A stretch of 64,000 nucleotides of DNA from Stomorhina lunata (taxonomy: Eukaryota > Arthropoda > Insecta > Diptera > Rhiniidae): assembly GCA_933228675.1 (NCBI GenBank), contig OW121740.1:133036940-133100939 (forward strand). The letters are read 5' to 3'. The position numbers were made by a program, and so were the translations under genes. The number at the start of each line of letters is the position of its first letter. Within the stretch, counting starts at the first letter, position 1. Shown here in pieces: positions 1-11,056 of this stretch. Below the pieces are notes generated by a model. That model saw nothing but the letters and a program-made list of their open reading frames with translations. It was not told the DNA's origin and searched no databases.

Positions 1-660
1 GACAACATACATATGTTGCACAAGCTCTTGGTAGTTTGGTATACTTTCATACAAAATTTGTATCATTAAATACTCCAGCTTTCAATTTTTCTTTACTTAG
101 GTCAGGAAATCTTTGAGCAATATACTAAAAGCAGTCACTTTTATTATTTTGCGCCGACAATGAACCAACTAGAAATCCTGGAAGTCGCACTCGACAGCCC
201 TTTCATAATCTTCATGAGGAATCAGTAAAGGAACAAAACATTAGGCTATCTCAGCAGTTCCTTTTGGGATGTCATCGGAGAAATCATCAATAACATCACA
301 CATCTTCCCCGAGGCATGTCAGAAAATATTTTCGAGTGTATGAAGATAGATACGAAGATATGTACTTGATCCTTTAGATCATACCTCGTACAACATTCAT
401 AGAGACGCCTCCATAGCAGGTCGCCCACCGCCCATATCAGAAGAAAATAACTTACCGCGGAAAACAAGAGTCGTTCTGGCTCAACTGAGACCGGGATGAA
501 GAAACAGATTAAACATCTTTTGGTGCCGTCACCAACGTATGCCCAGCTTATGGTCAAGATCCTCATGATACCCCACATTTTCACAAATTGCTTCATAATA
601 TTGAATTTTGTCGCAAACTTACGACACAATTTTCACAAACAGTTTAAGCCACAAACTTAT
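1..660. other. No gene recognised
   Basis: There is no exon structure or known domain here. The minus strand has a 127-codon open stretch at 246-629, but its composition shows no recognisable family and it borders LINE debris. It is best treated as non-coding or decayed repeat sequence. Confidence 0.4.
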
Positions 661-716
661 CTTCTTCTTTGTATTCTTCTGTTATCCTTGACTCCCAGTG
701 GAGCATAGGGCCTCAA
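661..716 (-). mobile_element. LINE-A 3' tail fragment
   Basis: The minus strand carries the conserved LINE-A tail (it starts GAGGCCCTATGC and includes GTCAAGGATAACAGAAG). The same tail occurs near 32.1, 37.8, 39.9 and 42.2 kb. It is separated from the LINE-A coding piece at 945-1650 by about 230 bp of unrelated sequence. I found no convincing target-site duplication. Confidence 0.8.
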
Positions 717-944
717 CTAGTGATGGGACAAAGGTAAATACCCAAATGGTAAATTGGGTATTAAAAGGTAAATACCCAGGTATTTACCCAAGCACTTGGG
801 TATTTACCCAAAATGTGGGTATAAATCAAAATAAAAAAAAAATTAAAAGAAGAAGCTGTGGGTGCTCAGGGAAATTCGAACTTTCTTTCCTGTAATTTCC
901 TGGAGAAATTTCACCCAAACAAAAGTTTTGGCTCAAAATCATTT
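717..944. mobile_element. Inserted segment rich in GGTAAATACC palindromes
   Basis: This segment interrupts LINE-A relative to the uninterrupted copy at 32.1-32.5 kb. It holds repeated GGTAAATACC/GGTATTTACC words, including a perfect dyad at 767-788. Its left edge (TAGTGATGGGACAAAGGTAA) resembles ends seen on hAT-type elements. I cannot find the matching end or a target duplication, so the class is only a suggestion. Confidence 0.35.
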
Positions 945-1650
945 CTGGCCTTGTAATTGTGTGTGGCCTATCCATCGCCATTTCCGTTGACACACCTCTA
1001 TAGAAGAAGGGATTTGGTTTGTAGCGTTTAGTAGATCTTCATTTCTTACGCGATTTGGCCACCATATATTAAGGATTTGCCGCAAGCATTTGTTTGCAAA
1101 GACTTATCGATGGCATTTGTGCATTTCCAAGTTTCGCAGCCGTAATACAAGATGGACTTGACATTCGAGTTATATATTCGTAACTTAGTTGTTGTTAATA
1201 TTTGTCGAGATTTCCAAATAGTTCGGAGAATGGCGAATGCAGATTTTGCCTTATTAACACGCGATTCAATATCCTCGTCGGCACCACCTTTTGTAGATAC
1301 CAAACTACCAAGATAATTACTCTTGTTATCCACATTGATGCGTGGCGACGGGTTTGCACCATAACCTCCAGGCATAATCTTTGTCTTGGAAATATTGATT
1401 TCCAGTCCAGCTGCCCGAGATTCAACAGAATTAGCGTAGTGTTTTCTTGAAGATGGCCTGCTCTTTGGCTTAGTAGACTTACGTCATCGGCGTATTCCAT
1501 GTCATCGAGTTGTTTAAAGGGTGTCCATTGGACACCACGTCTACCATTCAGTGCCGTGCGCATTATATTGTCGATGACAAGGAAAAAAAGTATGGGTGAT
1601 AAGATACATCCTTGTCTTACTCCAGTAGTAACTTCGAACATAATAGACAA
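945..1650 (-). mobile_element. LINE-A reverse transcriptase fragment (RTE-like), broken
   Basis: Minus-strand translations give reverse-transcriptase motifs: GVRQGCILSPILF, then the catalytic-type YADDVSLLS, then YLGSLVSTKGGADEDIESR and ILYYGCETWK, the thumb-like region common in RTE-like non-LTR elements. The motifs lie in two frames (1195-1650 and 1046-1375), so at least one frameshift is present. The 5' part (endonuclease and early RT) is missing. The element is dead. The nucleotide sequence from about 960 aligns closely with 32.28-32.55 kb. Confidence 0.85.
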
Positions 1651-2023
1651 TTTATTTATTTATTATTATAAATGAACCAACTGAGCCTTTAAGGTCTCAT
1701 ATAGTTGGTGGTCTAACAATAGTATATTAATAAAGGCATCTACTGTCTACAAATCCAAATAAAAATTCAATAAATACTTCAAAAAATATAAAAATAAAAA
1801 ATAAATTTTGTAACTATCTGTTATTAAAACCAATCATTGACAACACTGTTCTTCACATTAAAATGTGTTTTTGTTGTTATTTTACCCTTTGATTTGTTGT
1901 ATTTTTTTTTTCTTTTTTGTATTGTGAAAAAGACCGGGTCGAACATTCAACTTATTGATAAAATTATTTCTATCAATAAATCGGCTAAAAATAACATTTC
2001 GCATTCAACTAAACAGCATAACC
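1651..2023 (+). other. 5' flank and leader of the peroxiredoxin gene
   Basis: AT-rich sequence between the LINE remnant and the Prx3 start codon. I see no TATA box or DREF site. The leader probably begins somewhere in 1850-2000. Confidence 0.4.
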
Positions 2024-3001
2024 ATGTCATTCTTGGCCAGAAATTTCCTCAGAGCTGTAAGTAAAAGAAAATTTAGATAAAAGTATTATTCACTTGCAGT
2101 ATCCGAATCCTCGATCTGTGTAATGAATATAAAATTACAATTACGTAATTTGCCAATAAAATTTGACATGCATTTATTTGTAGCTTCCGCAAGTGGGCAA
2201 ACATGCCTTGAAACAAAACAGCAACAACAACACATTCAAGCGTCTACTGCACCAAAGTAAGTTCAAAGATGTTCTGGAATAATGAAGCAGACAAAATAAT
2301 TGGCTATTTGTTTTTTTGCTTTATTTATAGCCGCTCGCCTATTCGCTGTTAAAGTACAACAACCGGCACCAGATTTCAGTGGCATTGCAGTTGTGGGCAA
2401 TGACTTTCAAGAAATGAAATTATCAGATTTTGCTGGCAAATACTTGGTTTTGTTTTTCTATCCCTTGGATTTGTGAGTACTTTAGCCATTAACCTCATAT
2501 TAAAACATTTTTGAAATTATTCTTTTCAAACATTTCAGCACTTTTGTGTGCCCCACAGAGATCATTGCATTTAGTGATCGCATAAAAGAATTCAAAGACA
2601 TCAATGCCGAAGTTGTGGGTGTCTCTGTGGATTCACACTTCTCCCATTTGGTTTGGTCAAATGTTGATCGTAAGAAGGGCGGCTTGGGTGGTTTGAAATA
2701 TCCTCTTCTCTCCGATATTACCAAGAAAATCAGCTCAGATTATGGTGTTCTATTGGAAAATGAAGGCATTTCATTGCGTGGTACTTTCATCATTGATCCC
2801 AATGGTGTTTTGCGTCAATACTCTGTAAATGATTTACCTGTTGGACGTTCTGTCGACGAGGTTCTGCGTTTAATTAAAGCATTCCAATTTGTTGAGAAGC
2901 ACGGTGAAGTTTGCCCTGCAAATTGGAATCCTGAATCAAATCCTGATACAATTAAACCCGATGTCCAGGAATCAAAGGAATATTTCACTAAACATGGTTA
3001 A
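2024..3001 (+). CDS. Prx3: Mitochondrial 2-Cys peroxiredoxin (Prx3 type)
   Basis: Thioredoxin-dependent peroxidase that reduces H2O2 in the mitochondrial matrix. Exons 2024-2056, 2184-2256, 2331-2472 and 2539-3001 are joined by GT-AG introns with matching phases and give 236 aa. Residues 1-40 are basic and lack acidic residues ([11 protein letters not shown] at the start), as expected of a mitochondrial presequence. The peroxidatic cysteine is C87 in FYPLDFTFVCPTE and the resolving cysteine is C208 in EVCPANW. The GGLG loop (KKGGLGG) and the C-terminal YF motif (EYFTKHG) mark a typical eukaryotic 2-Cys enzyme that is sensitive to over-oxidation. The length matches fly Prx3. The gene converges on SF1. 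Nothing is missing; the intact presequence argues against a cytosolic paralogue. Confidence 0.95.
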
Positions 3002-3058
3002 ACAAATCAGATTTTATTATTAGTTTATTAAACTTTATAAAAGAACCGAGATAATTTG

Positions 3059-3064
3059 AATAAA
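3059..3064 (+). terminator. Prx3 poly(A) signal
   Basis: AATAAA lies 57 nt after the Prx3 stop codon, the right place for the cleavage and polyadenylation signal. Confidence 0.6.
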
Positions 3065-4285
3065 ATTCAGTTTAAATATTTAAGGGGAATGTTGATTAAT
3101 TTTTATTTTGGATGTGGCTAAACAAAGATAGAAAATGTTTTAATCTGCCATGTCACAGAACTCAATTAAGTTCGGAAGTGGAAAAAATTCCTTATTTTGC
3201 TTCTATAAAAAAGTAAATTGAATTTCTTTAATTAATCAGCGTTGTTTGTTGAAACAAAGAGATACAGATTTCAAATGAAATAAGTAGCCGTATATCTCGG
3301 CTGCAACGAATCTTGTATACCCACCATCAAATATCTCCGAGGGATACTAATGTAATACATCATATAATAGGTACTATTTAACACCTATTTGGATTTTAAA
3401 TGGTTTCCGTGGTGTTTTAGTTGTATCTAGATTTTTTTATCAATATCAATCGCTACTAAATCTAAACAAAATCACACCAATTTTGAAGCGGTGGTAAAAA
3501 ATGGATCACTTGCTACGACATTAGGTGAAAACGGATCGTGATCGAATGGGATTTTTTTTTCATCAAAACTAGGTTCCGAATTTTCATTTTAAAATCATTT
3601 TATCGATGAGGCTTATTTGTCGATGAATTTAAACATTTTGTATTAAAGAAATACCTATTTTCATGGGATCCAAGAGTACAATGAATCTCGACACTAGCCA
3701 GCCTTAAACTGTTAACGACAAACGCTATAGGTCTGGTTTAAATTGGATTAAAGGCTGAATTAAACAATATTTTATTTATTTGTTTGCTACATTTTATTGA
3801 TTCTTTAAACTTTACTGATGATTATAGTCAAATTTAAGATTTTTAAATATTTTTTTGTTTACAATGAAATATCTTAGTTGTATTTCTAGCAATTATTGAT
3901 TAATGTTAATACATGCTATTATAGTCATTTTAAAATTAAAGCAATTTTATTAATAGAGTTTATTAAAATAGCTTGCGTTTTATTTTAATTTTGAGATATA
4001 ATTAATTTTGGTTTCTTTACACGTTTATATTTTCACTGAAAACACAATCATAAAATTTTCAATTATTAGCTGTAGAAATTGACTTCCTACGAGATTTTGT
4101 TTATAAAGTTTAAGGAGAAGAAAACACAAACTATTTTCAAAATATAGTTACTTAAATTATAGTTTAAAATTTAGTAGTCCACTATTCACTGACTGTCTGT
4201 CGGATTAATTGATTGCAATACTTTTCAAGTCCTCAACCAATTGACAAAGTTTTAATGTTATTGATTTGGGTATTCACTCCACCCT
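3065..4285. other. Intergenic region between convergent Prx3 and SF1
   Basis: AT-rich sequence with no open frame of interest. The part next to 4285 should contain the SF1 3' UTR (minus strand). I see no recognisable repeat. Confidence 0.5.
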
Positions 4286-7200
4286 TTACGAAGGCGGAGG
4301 TGGTGGTGGTGGTTGGTTTAAACCACTTAGACCGGGTGGTGGTGGAGCGCAAGGGGGTGGAGGTGGCGGAGGTGCATATGCACCAGGTACTGCACCCCAA
4401 GCTGGAAAACCTGGAGGCATTAAACTATGCGCACCAGGCCATGGTGGCATACCACCTGGTAGTGCAGTACCTGGTGGTGGCGGTAATAATGGCGGCATTG
4501 CACCAGTACCTGGTGGTTGTAATGGGCTAGTGCCTGGGGGAGGTGGCGGATCACCACCTGGTGGAGGAGGCTGAGCAGCACTCATCCAGGGCATTACAGG
4601 CGGAGCAGCTGGTGGTGGTGGCTGCGAACTTGGTGGAGGCGGTATTAAAGGCGGCATACCCATTGGCGGTGCATTCGATGATGGTCCCCAAGCTGGTGGT
4701 ATTGGTGGTGGCGGAGCTACCACATTCATAGGATTTGGTGGCATACCACTAGGTGGTCCTGGTGGTGGTGCTTGTATAGCTTGCATTGTACTGGGTTTCT
4801 TGTCAAAAATGCTATAACCTCGATTAATATGAGCTTGTGCTAAAGGATCTGGTGTAGGCTTTTGAACTGCTGATGGTGGTGGACCTTCACCCAATTCAGC
4901 CATTAAACTAAGATATTCTTCATCAATCTTAGCTTGAGAATTATCATTAACGACTTCACCGCCCAACACACCAGCTCCAGGACGTTTACTACGGCAATCT
5001 TTGGAAATATGACCCGCGCCGCCGCATGAAGTGCAAACAATGCTATTAGTAATATTTGGTTTGTCAGGGCAAAGCCATGATTTGTGCTCAGTCGAACCAC
5101 AATTTGTGCAACGAGGACAATCAGTTTCGCGTAGAGTACCATTAAGTTGGGCCAATTCACGCAACTGCATGCGTCGTAAATCATTGTGACCCTCTGGCAC
5201 TTCAATACCTTGTCTTATGACATCTTTAATCTTTTCAACGGCCTTTTTAACTGCCTCCGGATTTGGAGCGGTAATAAAGGCATGCAGCGGTTCATCTTCG
5301 CCAGCCAAAGGTTGGCCATCTTTGCGACCCACCTTGCCCTCCTTGACAGAACCTTTACCTCTGATAATAATTTTAGCGCCAGTTTCCTTTTCCATGGCTT
5401 TCAATGTATTGCCACGAGGTCCAATTAAAAGACCCACAAAATTAATATCAGGATGTTGTTCTTGGGGTATTAAAACTTTGTCAATAACTCGAGTTACGGG
5501 TGGCCTGAAAAAAAAAGAGAAAATAAATTTAATTAAATAAATAATTAGACATTACATTGTTATACACATAACAGAGGTTGATAAGTAGATTTTTAAGTTT
5601 GTAATTAGGTTTGCAATTTTTACTGTATTGTTATAAGACCCTATTATGTATACGGTATGGATCCGTTTACATATGTATATAGATTAGTCGGTTAATACAA
5701 GTATATTTCTCTGTCGCCCTGTCTGTAGTGATCAGATTATAGTAAAAAAAAATTAAATAATCTCAAAATATTGAGATTTGTTTTCTAAACATTTTGTTAG
5801 AAAATAATTAAACTGATATAGTACTATTCGAGATATAGTCGAACTAAACTAATGTCAAAAAACAACATAAACCCAATTCCGAAATTTAAGAAATTTTTTG
5901 GGTGAAGGATAAAATAGATTTGGTATAGCCGAATATATATAAACCTCTGATTTTTTAATAATTTAACTTACTTGTAATCAGCTGGCGGTTTAAAATCTGG
6001 ATTCACTGCCTGCATTTTCTGTATCAATTGATGTCTTTGTTCTTCCAATTTCTTGCGATAACGAAATTCTCGGGTATTCAACCGTTTGCCATCAGAACTA
6101 TAAATTGGCTCAGGTGATGGAGACCTAATAAAGAAACGAAAAGAATTCAAATTCGAATTAAAATTTTCTTCTCAACATACATAGTTTTAAAGCTGTAAAA
6201 ATAAACTTATTTTACTAGTAAAAAATTAAAATCCTAATTTCTGTGATTATCCTGCAAAATTATAATTAAATTATTTTAGTTTAATTGATCGATTGATATA
6301 TTGTTGCTGTTTTCATAGTTAAGGAAGGGAAAAAAGAAAAATTTTGATTAATATCATTAGTTTTAATTATGATTAGTCAGTTTTTCAATTCTTTTTTTAC
6401 TGTTTCTCAGACAGTGAGGTTTATTTTGACTTGACTAGCTCAGTATACACGGTCCCCATAAGTTTATTTAATTTTACTTTTGTTTAACTCTCCTTAGGAA
6501 AAAAGAAAATTGTATTTTATTAATAATTTTTATGTTTATCTGTTTAAAAATAAACCATGTATTTTGCTTACATGTGTAGTAGTAGACTTATTGTGGTACG
6601 ATGGTTAAATGTTTCACCCTTTCTTTTTAACTTTTAGTCATTTGTGTTTAGTTTTACCTAGAGATTTTTTAGGGAGGAAGATTGTTTAGTTAGTATTTAT
6701 GTTTTTTGTAACAACTACTCCGTTTAGACAATTTTTCACTGCACGTTTACCAGCAAAAGTAATAGTTAAAATGAAACTATAGAAATTGTGTAAGATTTAA
6801 ATTAAACTAAAAGCATTATTTCTAATATTAAGCCACATTATTTTCAACTATTATTCAAAATAAAAAAGCTACGAATGAAATTAACCCATAAATAAAAATA
6901 ATCATACATTTTCCCTACAAATGACATTGAATTAAATGATAACTCAATAACCGGTTACCATTATTTGTAAAAATCTTAAATATTTTCTAAATGGATGTTA
7001 AACATCAAAAATAAAAATATTTGCGAATCATGAGTTTATCCAAAGACCGGACAGACATTTTAAACAATATGATACAAAAGTCAGTTACCCTATTTAAACC
7101 TTTTTGAGATAACATTAAATATTTAATAAAGATAAATGTGATGTCTTGTTAGCTAACACAACATCACACAAAACCTGTTTTTTCCATGGCCAAGACGACT

Positions 7201-9334
7201 TTGTCTCTAAGCTCGAACAGAATATCGTTCCTTCGACCACACAACGCAAACGAACAAGTTCAAAAGGCTGAGTTGCTTGATAAGAACAAAGATGTTTTCT
7301 TAAATAGAGTTGAATTTTAATAAAGTTGCAAACCTTTCTTCCGGATTCTGTGGTATACCCAATTCGCCAGTACGCAGCTTGCGGCTTATTTCCTCGATTT
7401 GTAATTGAACTGTAATTAGAATCGACAGATTAAGAAAAAAAGAAGAGAGAGAAAAAACAGGCGAGGGCAAAGCCTCGTTATTAGTAAAATTTTAATAATT
7501 GAATATAAATATATAATTAAATAACGTTTTTTTTATAAAACATTGTATAAATAATGTTGATACATATAGTATGTATGCACGAGATGTAAAATTGATTTTT
7601 TTATTTCTGGAAGGAACAAACGAACAAACAGGTATTGATGATCATACTTTTTCAGTACACGAGGAGTACTTACAAAACTGGAGAAAATAAATTATAAATA
7701 TTATTTAGCAAATTTAAATGGGTCATATTTACACACAAATAATGTAGTACGATTTTATATACAATTTAGATTTTACTATAAACTGGAAAAACTAAAAAGA
7801 ATTTGTGATTAGTAAGATTGATTAATTATATCAGTTGCTGGATCATAATCCATAACCATTTCCTATTTTGCTATATACTCTAATGATCCAAGTAGAAAGG
7901 GTTTTCTTTCTAGATATTTCATTCGTTAAGTAGAAAGTTGCCTTCAAAAAGAAAACGAAGATTATTTAATTAGTTTTATTTAGTTTCTTTCTTTGTATTA
8001 AAAAAAATGTTTTTTTTTAGGAAACTCCTTTACAGATGACTCCTTTTTCCAGAATTTTATGCACGATAATTTCTTAGATGTGATGTTGTGAGGATTCAAA
8101 ATCAGCCTAATTTCAAAATATTTTTCAAATTTACACTTACGCTTCGTTGTGTTAATTAAAGCTAAATCTTAAACTACAGCAAAATAAGGGCTAAAGTACA
8201 AATATAAAATTATAAATAATTTACCTAAATAGGCCTCCTGTTGAGTGGGATCCAATGTTGAGGGTAATATAGTCGGCATACCGGGTATAAATGTTTTATC
8301 ATTTTCAGTACCACCCCAACGGGATTTTTTACGTCGTCTACGTTCAGCAGCTTCTTCCACTGAAAAGTTTAATATATTAATTTAAAAACGTAAGGCAGGC
8401 AAAAATCTCAGTTTTAACTTACATGACATTTCTGAAGGACCATTCGAAGTGGAATCATTACTATTATTGCAATTGAAGAGAGCTGCAAAGTTTTTATTGC
8501 TGGACGTACTGCTCATAAGTTCTTGTATTGTCTGTGTTAAATCAAAGCGCGGTTGTGGCACTTCTTCCTTTATAGGTTCTAAGTTTAAAGTTGGGAACCT
8601 ATCACGTGAGTTACTACGACGCATACGATCGCGTTCACGACTACGAGTACGCTCGCGACTAGAACGTCTTCGGGAACGCTCATAGCTACGACTACGAGAA
8701 CGTTCACGTTCTCTGTCACGATAATCTCTACGACGTTCACGGTCTCTATCACGGCTACGAGAACGACGACGGCCGCCTCTTCTTGTTTCGTAATCATCAT
8801 ATGTCCTAGAACGACTACGTCTTGAACGTGATTCACGTTCACGATCTTTATCGCGTCTTCGTCTATCTCGGTCTACATCACGGTCACGACTTGAACGTAA
8901 ACTACGTTCTCGACTGTCGCGTTTACGGTCACGCTCTCTATCGCGGTCACGATCTCTATCACGCTCCCGATCTCTATCTTTCTCACGGTCTCTATCTCGG
9001 GAACGGTCTCTATAAAAAAAATTACAAATATTATGAAATACATAAACCCATGCATACTTTGCACATAGACAGCAAACGCTTGTACTTACCTCTTCTTCCT
9101 ACTCTTGTCCCTTTCATGATCTCTGTCGCTGCGTTCTTTATCTCTACCATTATCTTTAGTTTTTGAAGGAGAACGTTCATCCTTTGTGTGTTTCGTTTTT
9201 TTCTCATCATATTTTCCATGATATGATGCATCATCCATTCTTGTAGAGGTAGCACCAATACTTGCACCTGTGTCGTAAGAGTCGGCTTGCAAATTCCCGC
9301 CAATACCCATTGAGGATATTTCCATATCACTCAT
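4286..9334 (-). CDS. SF1: Splicing factor 1 / branch-point-binding protein
   Basis: Recognises the intron branch point with U2AF in the nucleus. Six minus-strand exons in transcript order (9334-9090, 9009-8423, 8359-8225, 7409-7334, 6124-5972, 5504-4286) sum to 2415 nt, or 804 aa. Order of parts: N-terminal head; long RS/RD/RE-rich stretch in about residues 75-220; a KKSRW motif with W292, the expected U2AF-ligand motif; the helix-rich IPQNPEERSPSPEP region; KH domain with GPRG loop at about 427-430; QUA2 helix (DLRRMQLRELAQLNG, about 507-521); two CCHC zinc knuckles (C531-C544 and C556-C569); and a proline-rich tail of about 200 residues. The tail ends at a TAA that overlaps a GTAAAG donor-like sequence, so a further 3' exon or isoform is possible. 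The intron at 6125-7333 is the longest. It shares a divergent upstream region with NOP14. Confidence 0.93.
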
Positions 9335-11056
9335 CTTATGCGCAACAATTCGTTCCTTTTGCTTTTAATAACTTTTTAAAATTAAATTTTATAAATTTAA
9401 CTTTTTCTTCAATGTCCAACAAACTAGAGCAGCTGAAAAATTTTTTCGAAGTGAAGAAAAAATGGCGACGATTCTGCAAAAGTTTGACGTTTGCATTTGT
9501 GATGCCACATCGACACTCTAAATAGTGCTAACGGATGGAATGAAACTATTTTCACGGATATATCTCTTATGAATGGGATTGTTGAAAGAAGAAAGAAATT
9601 TAAAAAGAGAAAAAATAACATTTAGTTTCTGAAAAAAGAAATGGAGCTGTTTAAAAAGTGTAAGGTAAATATGATGAACAAATTTTGTTTAATATACATA
9701 AAATTGAGGAAAATTGTAAATAATTTTGTTCTTTTTCTTTTTATACCCATCACCACAATAGGGGAAAAGGGTATATTGGGTTTGTGCTGATGTTTGTAAT
9801 GCATAGAAATATTGGTCTGAGAACTACCTTTTAGTATACCGATCGACTTATAATCACTCTCTGAGTTGTTTCAATGATGTCCGTCTGGCTGGCTGGCAGT
9901 TATACTGGATACCCATGGAAGTTTTTTATCAATGTACAGGTCGTAAATTCAAAGATAATTTAATGACATTTCGCACAGACTCATATTTTGGTACAAGAAT
10001 GATCCTATACCTTTTGAGCAAAATCGGATTACTATTTCGGAAACCTCCCATAGGGATGTCTTCCCGGAGTATAGTTTTTCGCTCTTTACAGCCACAAATG
10101 TAGTTGTATTTTAATAATATTCAGCATAAATATTGCTAATGGTAACCTTAATCAGTGTACCTAATTTTGTAGGAATCGACCCATATTTGACCATACCTCC
10201 CATACAAGACGTATTCTCAAAAGTCGTTTAAGTGCCCATAAAAGCACAAAAACGCTTATAACCTAACCTTAACGTAAAGATAAATGCATTTTATTACAAA
10301 AAACTTTACACAGATTAATATTTTGTGAATATGAACCATTAACCGAAATTTAGTAAAAAAAAAATATTCTAATTTGATATATGAATCATGACTACTTTTG
10401 TGAGAAATTACTTTATTTAATATATAAGTATTATGTACAAAGAACATATTTATAGCAAAGAGTTAAGGAACTACGGCCTTTTCTACTTAATTATAAATAT
10501 AATTTTTTAATATTTACATATGTACATTTTGTATTTTATCAAGGGAAGGAAAAATTTGACAAAAACACCTTGAGTCGGTCAAGCTCGACTATATAATACC
10601 CATCACTACTAAGGTCATATATCAACCACAATTTAACAAATTTTCCTTGAGTCTTAGAGACATACATACATATACTATGTGCTATTTTTTCAAAATTTCG
10701 AAATTTAAATAGATTAGGATCAATTGTGAATCGATCACTCTTTGCTATAAATATGTTCATTGTACATAATACTTGTATATTAAATAAAGTAATTTCTCAC
10801 AAAAGTGTCATGATTCATAAATCAAATTAGAATATTTTTTTCTTTAATATTTTTATGTGGCTGGGTAACACTACGATGTCGTACCAGTGTAAAATCGGCC
10901 TTACAATACAACACTGTCTATATCAGCTGTGATTGTATGTTTACCACGTGCGAGTTTATTTTATCGTTTTGTTTGTATTGAAAATGCAATTTAATTTTTG
11001 TCGAGGGAAGAATTTTTAGATATTGTAAATAAAAGTGTTAAAATATTGAAAATAAA
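9335..11056. promoter_or_regulatory. Divergent SF1/NOP14 intergenic region
   Basis: Both start codons face away from this 1.7-kb region, so it must contain both promoters. No TATA box or perfect DREF site was found. Most of its middle is occupied by the D1 repeat (next entry), so the working promoters are probably close to each gene: about 9335-9700 for SF1 and about 10850-11056 for NOP14. Confidence 0.5.
9741..10620 (+). repeat. Dispersed repeat D1, copy a
   Basis: It starts TATACCCATCACCACAATAG and shares GTGCTGATG, CCTTTTAGTATACC and GTCCGTCTGGCTGG with copies near 25.7, 30.2 and 56.9 kb. A piece of the opposite end (GAGTCGGTCAAGCTCGACTA) is at 10572-10591. The region between about 10260 and 10560 does not match the complete copy at 56865-57282. 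No coding capacity. I recognise this only as a family repeated within the window. Confidence 0.65.

Noticed and set aside
246..629. 127-residue minus-strand open frame
   Set aside because: No recognisable domain, no splice context, adjacent to LINE debris.
4213..4731. Glycine-rich open frames on the plus strand
   Set aside because: They are antisense readings of the proline-rich tail of SF1, which has clear domain support on the minus strand.
8585..9166. Val-rich and His-rich frames overlapping SF1 exon 2
   Set aside because: Shadows of the RS-repeat codons. The in-phase SF1 exon explains the region.
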